DNA of 5,995 bases from an uncultured Lachnospiraceae bacterium (GTDB taxonomy: Bacteria > Bacillota > Clostridia > Lachnospirales > Lachnospiraceae). The notes below the pieces were generated by a model. The model searched no databases. It saw nothing but the letters and a program-made list of their open reading frames with translations, and was not told the DNA's origin. Below, one piece after another: positions 1 to 5,995 of the stretch. The DNA is taken from assembly GCA_902782625.1 (NCBI GenBank), contig CACZNZ010000367.1:1-5995 (forward strand). Reading direction: 5' to 3'. The position numbers and the translations under genes are program-made. Every line of letters begins with the position of its first letter. Position 1 is the stretch's first letter.

Positions 1-892
1 ACAGACAATACATCAGTTTTTCCTCATCGTAACCGGATAGCTGCCGCAGGGAATTCCTGAGTGCAAAACGTGGTATATGTGCTCTTTCTGCCATATCAGC
101 CTCCGGAATATGCTGTCTGCTCATATCATAAAGCCTGATCAGAATGCGATATTGTCTGACCAGCAGGCTTAGAATTTTCAGTGGAGCTTCTTTTAACAGA
201 ATCAGATCCTGATACAGTCTTAAAACCCTCTTCCTGTCTCCTGCCGCCACGGAATCTATCAATTCAAACACCTTATCTTCCACCTCAGTACTTACCATGG
301 CATCGATCATCTGTCTGGTAATGATTTCTTCCTCTCCGGCATAAGCAATCAGTTTATCTGTTTCATTTTTCAGCGTGAACAGATCCTGACCGGTTCTCCT
401 GACTAAAAGAATCGCATCTTCCGGCTTAATCTTTTTTCCCGCTTTTTTCAGTATCACACCTGCAAACCGGGTATAATCCTGCTCTTTCATATCCTTCCTG
501 GTAAACTCAGCAGCATAACCGTTCTTTTTGATCCACTTATATGCTTTCAGCCTTTTATCTACATTTTGTTCCACAATAATGAGAACGCTGGTAGGCGGTA
601 TCTCTTCCATCACTTTGATCAAATCCTCTTTACCGGATGTGAGAATCTGTGTTTTATTGAGGAGCACCAGCCTCTTTTCCGCAAAAAAAGGAAGCGTATT
701 AAGGATTTCAGAAAGCGTTGTCAGATCAACCTTCGAAGTGGAGAACTCCGTAAAATTCATCTCATCGCCTTCGTGCACAATCGCATGCTCCAACATCAGC
801 TTAGCCTGCGCCACCCTGTATGCTTCCTCTCCAAATAGAAGATATACCGTCCGAAACGAATGCTCTTTGATATTCTTCCTGATTTCTTTCAT
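1..892 (-). CDS. holA: DNA polymerase III subunit delta (HolA), C-terminus cut by window edge
   Basis: Delta subunit of the clamp loader, the protein that opens the sliding clamp ring so that it can be loaded on primed DNA in the cytoplasm. Reading from the ATG at 892-890, the frame stays open for 297 codons to the left edge with no stop. The family usually has about 330-350 residues, so roughly 35-50 C-terminal residues lie outside. Recognisable segments are VYLLFGEEAYRV at residues 16-27 (the degenerate nucleotide-binding start of the AAA+-like domain), AEKRLVLLNK at 71-80, LIIVEQNVDKRLKAYKWI at 104-121, the conserved LKNETDKLIAY at 174-184 that opens domain II, and the helical VFELIDSVAAGDRKR and LLVRQYRILIRL of the C-terminal part. 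The start is supported by AGGTGA four bases upstream, which contains the stop codon of the preceding glycosyltransferase gene, so the two are probably translationally linked. Identification is by family resemblance and is strong. Nothing in the visible part looks damaged. Confidence 0.93.
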   Translation of the reverse strand, partial: MKEIRKNIKEHSFRTVYLLFGEEAYRVAQAKLMLEHAIVHEGDEMNFTEFSTSKVDLTTLSEILNTLPFFAEKRLVLLNKTQILTSGKEDLIKVMEEIPPTSVLIIVEQNVDKRLKAYKWIKKNGYAAEFTRKDMKEQDYTRFAGVILKKAGKKIKPEDAILLVRRTGQDLFTLKNETDKLIAYAGEEEIITRQMIDAMVSTEVEDKVFELIDSVAAGDRKRVLRLYQDLILLKEAPLKILSLLVRQYRILIRLYDMSRQHIPEADMAERAHIPRFALRNSLRQLSGYDEEKLMYCL

Positions 893-902
893 TCTCTCAC
901 CT
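893..902 (-). promoter_or_regulatory. Ribosome binding site of holA embedded in the end of the upstream gene
   Basis: On the minus strand the bases read AGGTGA, then GAGA, then the ATG of holA. The TGA inside AGGTGA is the stop codon of the glycosyltransferase gene, so a ribosome ending there sits on the holA initiation region. This arrangement favours coupled translation and supports the chosen holA start. Seen directly in the sequence; the coupling is inferred. Confidence 0.7.
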
Positions 903-1814
903 GATCTCTTCCGATATAAGATACTTGGGACGGCCTTTGACTTCTTCGAAAATACGGGCTATATAGTATCCGATGATACCCAGGCTGATCATGATCGTAC
1001 TTCCGATCAGCAGGATAAGAAGGATTACTGTCGTAAAACCTTCTACTGCTTTCCCTCCGAAATACCGGACAAGTGTCTGGATACCCAGAACGATTGCAAG
1101 CAAAAAGACCAGGAATCCGGCCCCCGTCACAAACTGCATCGGCATGGCGGAATAGCCCACGATATTGGCGATTGCATAGCGGACAAGGCCAAATCTTGTC
1201 CACTTGGACTTTCCGGCAGGTCTTTCTTTTACATCAAAATAAATACTGGTGGAACGAAATCCGACCCAGCTTGACATCGCACGAAAGAAAGAGTTTTTTT
1301 CCGGCATGGACAAAAGAGCCTGGACTGCCTTACGGTCAAGCAGCTTAAAATCCGATGTATTGTCCATATCCATCTTCGTCAGCCTGCTCATGATTTTATA
1401 AAACAGACCTGCTCCGGCACCGTATACCAGATTCTCCTTGCCTCTGTTTTTTTTCTTTCCTTCAACGACTTCATATCCTTCTTCCCAAAGCCGGTACATG
1501 GCTATGAGTGTCTCTGGCGGATGCTGTAAGTCACAGTCCATTACCGCCACACAATCCCCGCTTGCTTTAGCAAGCCCGGCAAAAATTGCTGCCTCTTTCC
1601 CGAAATTCCTGGAAAGATGAATCCCCTTTACCCGGTCTTCTTTCTCATGAGCCGCGACGATGCTGTTCCATGTTCCATCCCGGGATCCGTCATCTACGAA
1701 AAGCAGTTCATATTCTATTTGTTCTGCTGAGAGCAGAGATTCTAAAACCTCAGCAGTCTCAGAAAGCATTGATTCCTCATTGAAAGCCGGAAGAACGACT
1801 GACAGTTTTGCCAT
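897..1814 (-). CDS. Family 2 glycosyltransferase, polyprenyl-phosphate sugar synthase type (GtrB/DPM1-like)
   Basis: Predicted membrane-anchored enzyme that transfers a sugar from a nucleotide sugar to a polyprenyl phosphate, giving a lipid-linked donor for later transfer outside the membrane. The 305 residues contain a GT-A fold domain: LSVVLPAFNEE at 4-14, VDDGSRDGT at 40-48, LSRNFGKEAA at 67-76, and the metal-binding DCDLQHPP at 93-100. Two strongly hydrophobic C-terminal helices lie near 228-250 and 260-288, followed by a basic cytoplasmic tail. This architecture is typical of bactoprenol glucosyltransferases such as GtrB, CsbB and YkcC, and the length is normal for them. The start has a GAGAGGG ribosome binding site six bases upstream. 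It follows trkH by 17 bases and precedes holA by 4. The sugar and final acceptor cannot be read from the sequence, and no GtrA-like flippase or second transferase is in the window. The class is confident; the specificity is unknown. Confidence 0.9.
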   Translation of the reverse strand: MAKLSVVLPAFNEESMLSETAEVLESLLSAEQIEYELLFVDDGSRDGTWNSIVAAHEKEDRVKGIHLSRNFGKEAAIFAGLAKASGDCVAVMDCDLQHPPETLIAMYRLWEEGYEVVEGKKKNRGKENLVYGAGAGLFYKIMSRLTKMDMDNTSDFKLLDRKAVQALLSMPEKNSFFRAMSSWVGFRSTSIYFDVKERPAGKSKWTRFGLVRYAIANIVGYSAMPMQFVTGAGFLVFLLAIVLGIQTLVRYFGGKAVEGFTTVILLILLIGSTIMISLGIIGYYIARIFEEVKGRPKYLISEEIR

Positions 1815-1831
1815 ATCAGACCCTCTCTAAG

Positions 1832-3325
1832 TTATTTCTTCGATCTATTCTTCATTTCCTTGATTTTATAGGATTTTCTCTGTGCAAATGCATCTCTCCA
1901 CAATCCCGGATGGAACAGAATCAGCAATGGGAAAAGTTCCAGTCTTCCGGCAAGCATATCCACGATCATCACGATTTTGGAAAGCGGATTGAAAAATCCG
2001 AAATTGGCGGAAGGACCGACCAGTGAAAGACCCGGACCGATATTATTGATCGTAGCGGCAATCGCTGTAAAATTGGTGGTCAGATCATAGCCCTCTTCTG
2101 ATATCAAAAACAGAGAAAGACTAAACACCATGATATAGGTAACCATATAGACATTTGTCGCCCTGACCACTTCATGTTCGACCGGTTTATCGTCCAATTT
2201 GATTTTCTTGATACTTTTTGGATGGATAAATGAATTAAGTTCTTTGAGCACCGTTTTTATCAGCACGATGATCCTCGAGACTTTGATTCCTCCTCCTGTA
2301 CTGCCTGCACAGGCACCGCAAAACATCAGCATTACCATAATGGTTTTGCTGGTCGAAGACCATTTGTCAAAGTCCATCGTACTAAACCCAGTGGTTGTAA
2401 TCACCGAACCGACCTGGAAAGCGGCATGGCGCAAACCGTCCTGAAAACGCAGGCCGGACCGAACAAGATTCCGTGTGATCATCGCCACAGAAGCTGCGAT
2501 GATGAGCAGATAAGCTCGTACTTCCTCCATCTGGAATGCCTTGGCAGCCTTCCGGTACAGAATAAAGAAATATGCATTGAAATTGATGCCGAACATGATC
2601 ATAAAGATCGTGATGACCCATTGCTGGTATGCTGAATAATCCGCGCAGCTTGATGAGAGCACACCGAATCCTCCGGTACCTGCCGTACCAAATGAGATGG
2701 TGATTGCATCAAATACCGGCATCCTTCCCAAAACCAGAAGAATCATTTCCATAATTGTCAATGCAAAATAGATTACGTAAAGGAGTCTTGCCGTAGATTT
2801 CACTTTTGGCACCAGTTTACCAACTGAAGGTCCCGGACTTTCCGCTCTCATCAGATTAAAATTGGAACCTCCTGAAAGAGGTATGACAGCAAGCAGAAAA
2901 ACCAGTACTCCCATACCGCCGACCCAGTGGGTAAAGCTACGCCACATCAATGTACTTTTGGCGAGGACTTCCACATCTGTCAGAATACTGGATCCCGTTG
3001 TTGTAAATCCCGACACTGTCTCAAACAGGGCGTCTACATAATTCGGAATCTCTCTGGTAATCACAAAAGGAAGTGCCCCGACCATACTTAAGACGATCCA
3101 GCTTAATGCCGTAGCGACACAGCCTTCTTTCAGATAAAATACCTCACTTTTAATATCTACCAGATCGGTAAGGAAACCCAGGATCAGACTGAACAGTGCC
3201 ACCCCAAGAAAAGCAAACCCCTGTTTCTCATGATAAACCACTGCTGTCAGACATGGGAGAAGCAGCAATGCTGCTTCGATTTTCAAAATATAGCCTAATA
3301 TTTTTATGATGACGGAACGATTCAT
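1832..3325 (-). CDS. trkH: Trk potassium uptake system, membrane subunit TrkH
   Basis: Integral membrane subunit that carries potassium inward, built as four consecutive helix-pore loop-helix units. The 497 residues show all four pore loops with the filter glycine kept: SGFTTTGSS around 105-113, FGTAGTGGFG at 212-221, VITTTGFST at 308-316, and NNIGPGLS at 427-434. GSTGGGIKVSR at 341-351 is the conserved intramembrane gating-loop region, and the Arg in AGRLELFP (residue 461) corresponds by family pattern to the pore-obstructing arginine of the fourth unit. An extra N-terminal pair of hydrophobic segments (about 5-30 and 37-56) and the length of nearly 500 residues fit TrkH rather than the shorter KtrB. 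The start is supported by GGAGG six bases upstream. It lies 21 bases after trkA, whose product is its cytoplasmic regulator. No broken or missing key residues were seen. Confidence 0.95.
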   Translation of the reverse strand: MNRSVIIKILGYILKIEAALLLLPCLTAVVYHEKQGFAFLGVALFSLILGFLTDLVDIKSEVFYLKEGCVATALSWIVLSMVGALPFVITREIPNYVDALFETVSGFTTTGSSILTDVEVLAKSTLMWRSFTHWVGGMGVLVFLLAVIPLSGGSNFNLMRAESPGPSVGKLVPKVKSTARLLYVIYFALTIMEMILLVLGRMPVFDAITISFGTAGTGGFGVLSSSCADYSAYQQWVITIFMIMFGINFNAYFFILYRKAAKAFQMEEVRAYLLIIAASVAMITRNLVRSGLRFQDGLRHAAFQVGSVITTTGFSTMDFDKWSSTSKTIMVMLMFCGACAGSTGGGIKVSRIIVLIKTVLKELNSFIHPKSIKKIKLDDKPVEHEVVRATNVYMVTYIMVFSLSLFLISEEGYDLTTNFTAIAATINNIGPGLSLVGPSANFGFFNPLSKIVMIVDMLAGRLELFPLLILFHPGLWRDAFAQRKSYKIKEMKNRSKK

Positions 3326-3346
3326 CTGTTACCTCCACAGATCATG

Positions 3347-4744
3347 TTATCTGATAATATCTGCAATGTTGTCAAATCCTGTATTTGTTGTCACGACCAT
3401 CACGGAGTCTCCTTCAAGAATCATCTCGTCCCCATCCGGAATGATAATCTTTCCATTTCTGCTGATGAAACAGATTAAAAGGTTTTTTTTCAATCGCAGA
3501 TCTTTCAGCGGTACATCTGTGACAGCACAAGACCCGGAAACATGGAATTCGATTGCCTCTGCCCTGTGGTCAAACATATGATAGAGCGTCTCTATATTGC
3601 TGTTTAACGAATTCTTTTTTGCCCGGACATAGGCAATGATCGCTTCTGATGTAATATATCTCGGATAGATCACACTGCCAAGATCAAGACTGTTGATAAG
3701 CCCACGGAAATTGATCCGGTTTATCTTGGTGATAACCTTTGCATCAGAGATATGTTTTGCATAGAGTGTCAGCAGAATGTTCTCCTCATCAATGCCGGTC
3801 AGCGGTACAAAGGATTCCACATAATCGATCCCCTCTTCATGGAGCAGTTCCTGATCCGTACCGTCCCCATTGATAATCGTGGCTTTCGGCAGCAGGATAG
3901 AAAGTTCCTCGCAACGTTTCTGGTTCCGTTCGATAATCTTGATATCGACGCCCATATTCATTAGCTGTTTCGCCAGATAAAATGCGGCATCTCCTCCGCC
4001 AACGATCATCGTACTTTTGACACAGTGTGTCTCAAATCCGATTTTCCGGAAAAATTCCAGTGTCTGCGCTCTGGTTGATACAAAGGAGATAATATCTCCG
4101 CCTCGTATCATGAAATCACCGCCCGGTATGAACACATCATGATTCCGTTCCACACCGCACACTAGGATATCCGCTTTGACAACTCCCCTGATATCTGAGA
4201 CTGGCATCCCATCTAATACATTATCTTCGGGAATTTCAAATTTGATCAATTCCGCCTGTCCATGTGCAAAGGAATTGACCTCGAGTGCGGCCGGAATATA
4301 TAGAATCCTTGCAGCCTCTAAAGATGCTTCATATTCAGGATTAATAATCATGGCCAGCCCCAGTTTCTCTCTGAGATATCCGACCTCTTTGCTGTAATCA
4401 GGAGTCCGCACACGCGCAATTGCCGCACAGTCCCCCATCCGTTTTGCTACGGTGCAGCAAAGCAGATTCAATTCATCAGACTCTGTCACGGCAATGATCA
4501 GATCCGAATCATTGATTCCTGCCTCCATCTGCACACCGTAACTGGCTCCGTTGCCGACAATGCCCATGACATCGTAAAGTCCGGCCACTTCTTTGACCAG
4601 TTTTTCATCCTGATCAATGATCGTAATATCATGACCTTCCTGACTGAGTCGCTCAACCAGCGTGATCCCTACCTTGCCACATCCGACTATGATTATTTTT
4701 AAACCTGGTTTGGCGGTTGCCTTCCCGTTCAGAAAACCAAACAT
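3347..4744 (-). CDS. trkA: Trk potassium uptake regulator TrkA (tandem RCK, NAD-binding)
   Basis: Peripheral cytoplasmic protein that assembles as a ring under TrkH and gates it in response to bound nucleotides. The 465 residues contain two RCK repeats in tandem. The first nucleotide-binding half begins KIIIVGCGKVG with the glycine motif at 21-26 and an acidic residue at 44, followed by GNGAS at 64-68 and AVTESDELNL at 85-94. The first RCK-C domain covers about 150-230. The second half has IVGGGDAAF at 247-255 with Glu272 in the adenosine-contact position and NGDGTDQELL at 292-301, then a second RCK-C at about 375-465. Tandem repeats and length separate it from single-RCK KtrA. The ATG has GGAGG five bases upstream and no nearer in-frame Met, so the extra 15 residues before the first beta strand appear genuine. 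It is the first gene after the promoter at about 4800. RCK-C domains in Firmicutes can bind cyclic di-AMP, but nothing here proves that for this protein. Confidence 0.94.
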   Translation of the reverse strand: MFGFLNGKATAKPGLKIIIVGCGKVGITLVERLSQEGHDITIIDQDEKLVKEVAGLYDVMGIVGNGASYGVQMEAGINDSDLIIAVTESDELNLLCCTVAKRMGDCAAIARVRTPDYSKEVGYLREKLGLAMIINPEYEASLEAARILYIPAALEVNSFAHGQAELIKFEIPEDNVLDGMPVSDIRGVVKADILVCGVERNHDVFIPGGDFMIRGGDIISFVSTRAQTLEFFRKIGFETHCVKSTMIVGGGDAAFYLAKQLMNMGVDIKIIERNQKRCEELSILLPKATIINGDGTDQELLHEEGIDYVESFVPLTGIDEENILLTLYAKHISDAKVITKINRINFRGLINSLDLGSVIYPRYITSEAIIAYVRAKKNSLNSNIETLYHMFDHRAEAIEFHVSGSCAVTDVPLKDLRLKKNLLICFISRNGKIIIPDGDEMILEGDSVMVVTTNTGFDNIADIIR

Positions 4745-4797
4745 TATTTCCTCCGTTTTTATTGTTTCACATTTCTTTATAAATATTATATAAACTC
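4745..4797 (-). promoter_or_regulatory. AT-rich 5' leader and strong ribosome binding site of trkA
   Basis: The stretch between the promoter and the trkA ATG is short, about 47 bases from the expected start of transcription, and very AT-rich. It ends with CGGAGG five bases before the ATG. It is too short and has no stem structure for a ydaO/kimA-type cyclic di-AMP riboswitch or other known potassium-related riboswitch. A perfect TATAAT lies at 4785-4790 on the minus strand, but no good -35 hexamer sits 16-18 bases upstream (AGAATC, AAGAAT and GAAGAA at those spacings), so it is at best an alternative -10. Confidence 0.6.
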
Positions 4798-4825
4798 ACT
4801 ATAGCAGATTCTTCCGAATTTGCAA
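4798..4825 (-). promoter_or_regulatory. Predicted sigma-A promoter of the trkA-trkH-glycosyltransferase-holA operon
   Basis: On the minus strand, TTGCAA (4825-4820) serves as a -35 box, followed by a 16-base spacer and TATAGT (4803-4798) as the -10 box. The spacer ends in TGC, giving the extended -10 pattern TGnTATAGT. The -35 box starts directly after the TGA stop of the UPF0210 gene. Transcription should begin near 4791. The hexamers each differ from consensus at one (-10) or two (-35) positions, and the extended -10 compensates for the imperfect -35. This is prediction by pattern only. Confidence 0.65.
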
Positions 4826-5995
4826 TCAGTTTTTAAAGCTGTGAATCGGAGCGGGAATTCTTCCGCCTCGGTTGATAAATTTCTCACAGGAAAATGTGTT
4901 GACAGGCATGATCGGTGCATACCCAAGAAGTCCTCCGAATTCCACTTTGTCCCCTACCTGCTTCCCAATCACCGGGATGATACGAACCGCCGTAGTCTTC
5001 TGATTGACCATACCAAGAGCCATCTCATCCGCAAGAATACCTGATATGGTAGATGCAGGAGTATCCCCAGGCACAGCGATCATATCAAGCCCGACAGAGC
5101 AGACACAGGTCATTGCCTCCAGCTTCTCCAGCGTCAACGCTCCTGCCTCCACAGCGTCGATCATTCTTCTGTCTTCGCTTACTGGGATAAATGCACCGCT
5201 TAACCCTCCGACATAGGAAGAAGCCATCACGCCACCCTTCTTTACCTGGTCATTGAGAAGTGCCAGAGCCGCTGTCGTTCCAGGTGCTCCTGCATATTCC
5301 AGTCCGATCTCTTCTAAGATCTCACCGACACTGTCTCCTACCGCAGGTGTCGGAGCCAGAGAAAGATCAATGATACCGAAAGGAACATCGAGACGTTTTG
5401 AAGCCTCTTTGGCAACCAGCTGTCCGACACGAGTAACTTTAAAGGCTGTCTTTTTAATAGTTTCACACAGTTCTTCAAAATCAGCGTTTTTCACACTTTC
5501 TATGGCACGTTTCACCACGCCGGGGCCGCTGACACCGACATTGATTACCGCATCCGCTTCGGACACTCCATGAAATGCTCCCGCCATAAACGGATTGTCA
5601 TCCGGAGCATTGGTGAACACCACGAATTTGGCATTGCCAATGCAGTCTCTTTCTTTTGTCTTTTCAGAGATATCCAGAATTACTTCCCCAAGAAGTTTTA
5701 CTGCATCCATATTGATGCCGGTTTTGGTAGAACCCACATTGACAGAGGCACAGACACGGTCTGTGACAGCCATGGCTTCGGGAAGAGATCTGATCAGAAA
5801 CTCATCAGACGGAGTCATCCCTTTGTGCACCAGTGCAGAATACCCGCCGATAAAGTTTACACCGACTGTCTTGGCACAGTCATCCAGTACCCTGGCAATC
5901 TCAAGATAATCCTGCTCACTGTGACAGCAGGATCCTCCCACCAGAGAAATCGGTGTGACGGATATTCTTTTGTTGACGACCGGGATACCGAATTC
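4826..5995 (-). CDS. UPF0210/DUF711 (PFL-like) family protein, N-terminus cut by window edge
   Basis: Member of the UPF0210 (DUF711) family, of unknown biochemical function, with a fold related to pyruvate formate-lyase. The frame is open from the right edge to the TGA at 4828-4826, giving 389 visible residues; the family has about 450, so roughly 60 N-terminal residues are missing. The GTG at 5941 is an internal valine in ISLVGGSCC, not the start, because 18 in-frame codons upstream ([18 protein letters not shown]) match the family. Conserved segments, numbered over the visible part: VGGSCC 19-24, [14 protein letters not shown] 47-60, [16 protein letters not shown] 212-227, AGAPGTT 235-241, CVCSVGLDM 297-305, PGDTPAST 309-316, and the C-terminal [16 protein letters not shown]. 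In many Firmicutes this gene follows a small ACT-domain protein (UPF0237), which would lie just beyond the right edge. No terminator follows it before the trkA promoter. Family assignment is firm; the role is unknown. Confidence 0.92.
   Translation of the reverse strand, partial: EFGIPVVNKRISVTPISLVGGSCCHSEQDYLEIARVLDDCAKTVGVNFIGGYSALVHKGMTPSDEFLIRSLPEAMAVTDRVCASVNVGSTKTGINMDAVKLLGEVILDISEKTKERDCIGNAKFVVFTNAPDDNPFMAGAFHGVSEADAVINVGVSGPGVVKRAIESVKNADFEELCETIKKTAFKVTRVGQLVAKEASKRLDVPFGIIDLSLAPTPAVGDSVGEILEEIGLEYAGAPGTTAALALLNDQVKKGGVMASSYVGGLSGAFIPVSEDRRMIDAVEAGALTLEKLEAMTCVCSVGLDMIAVPGDTPASTISGILADEMALGMVNQKTTAVRIIPVIGKQVGDKVEFGGLLGYAPIMPVNTFSCEKFINRGGRIPAPIHSFKN

Noticed and set aside
528..1274. 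Long plus-strand open frame (248 codons) spanning the holA-glycosyltransferase junction
   Set aside because: It lies antisense to two well-recognised genes, has no family resemblance and low-complexity Ser/Cys-rich composition, and no convincing ribosome binding site. It is a shadow of the coding strand.
3347..4744. Ktr-type (KtrA/KtrB) rather than Trk-type system
   Set aside because: The regulator has two RCK repeats in 465 residues and the membrane subunit has nearly 500 residues with an extra N-terminal helix pair, both matching TrkA/TrkH.
4808..4819. Small inverted repeat ATTC-GGAA-GAAT in the promoter spacer, as a possible operator
   Set aside because: The arms are only four bases and the repeat does not extend outward; this is within chance expectation for AT-rich sequence.
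4745..4825. Potassium- or cyclic di-AMP-responsive riboswitch upstream of trkA
   Set aside because: The leader is only about 50 bases, AT-rich and unstructured, far too short for the ydaO/kimA-type element.
4843..4870. Possible hairpin near the end of the UPF0210 gene (GCGG and CCGC arms around AAGAATTC on the minus strand)
   Set aside because: It lies inside the coding sequence, has short imperfect arms and is not followed by a run of T on the transcribed strand, so it does not qualify as a terminator.

Overview
The window reads as a stretch of low-to-moderate GC Firmicutes chromosome, most likely class Clostridia and plausibly Lachnospiraceae. That placement rests on the strong GGAGG-type ribosome binding sites, the tightly packed co-directional genes, and the presence of an intact UPF0210/DUF711 (PFL-like) protein next to a tandem-RCK TrkA. 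It is an inference from gene content and style; no marker for a genus is present. All five supported genes lie on the minus strand, so transcription runs from high to low coordinates.

Layout in order of transcription: (1) 5995 to 4826, a UPF0210/DUF711 family protein that lacks its N-terminus because it runs off the right edge; (2) 4825 to 4745, the only real intergenic gap, holding a good sigma-A type promoter with an extended -10 and a short leader ending in a strong ribosome binding site; (3) 4744 to 3347, trkA, the cytoplasmic NAD-binding regulator of potassium uptake; (4) 3325 to 1832, trkH, the membrane potassium translocating subunit; (5) 1814 to 897, a family 2 glycosyltransferase of the polyprenyl-phosphate sugar synthase type with two C-terminal membrane helices; (6) 892 to the left edge, holA, the delta subunit of the DNA polymerase III clamp loader, missing only its last few dozen residues.

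The gaps between trkA, trkH, the glycosyltransferase and holA are 21, 17 and 4 bases, each with its own ribosome binding site. The four genes therefore look like one operon driven from the promoter at about 4798-4825. TrkA and TrkH form one functional unit, the Trk potassium uptake system. The glycosyltransferase probably makes a lipid-linked sugar for cell-envelope modification, and HolA belongs to replication, so the operon mixes unrelated functions. No terminator is visible between the UPF0210 gene and trkA, so readthrough from upstream is possible.

I see no RNA gene, insertion sequence, CRISPR array, prophage feature or sizeable repeat. Coding density is about 98 percent. The window looks like ordinary core chromosome, and I do not find a convincing new system. 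The most open question is the unknown biochemical role of the UPF0210 protein; the most unusual structural point is the make-up of the operon.
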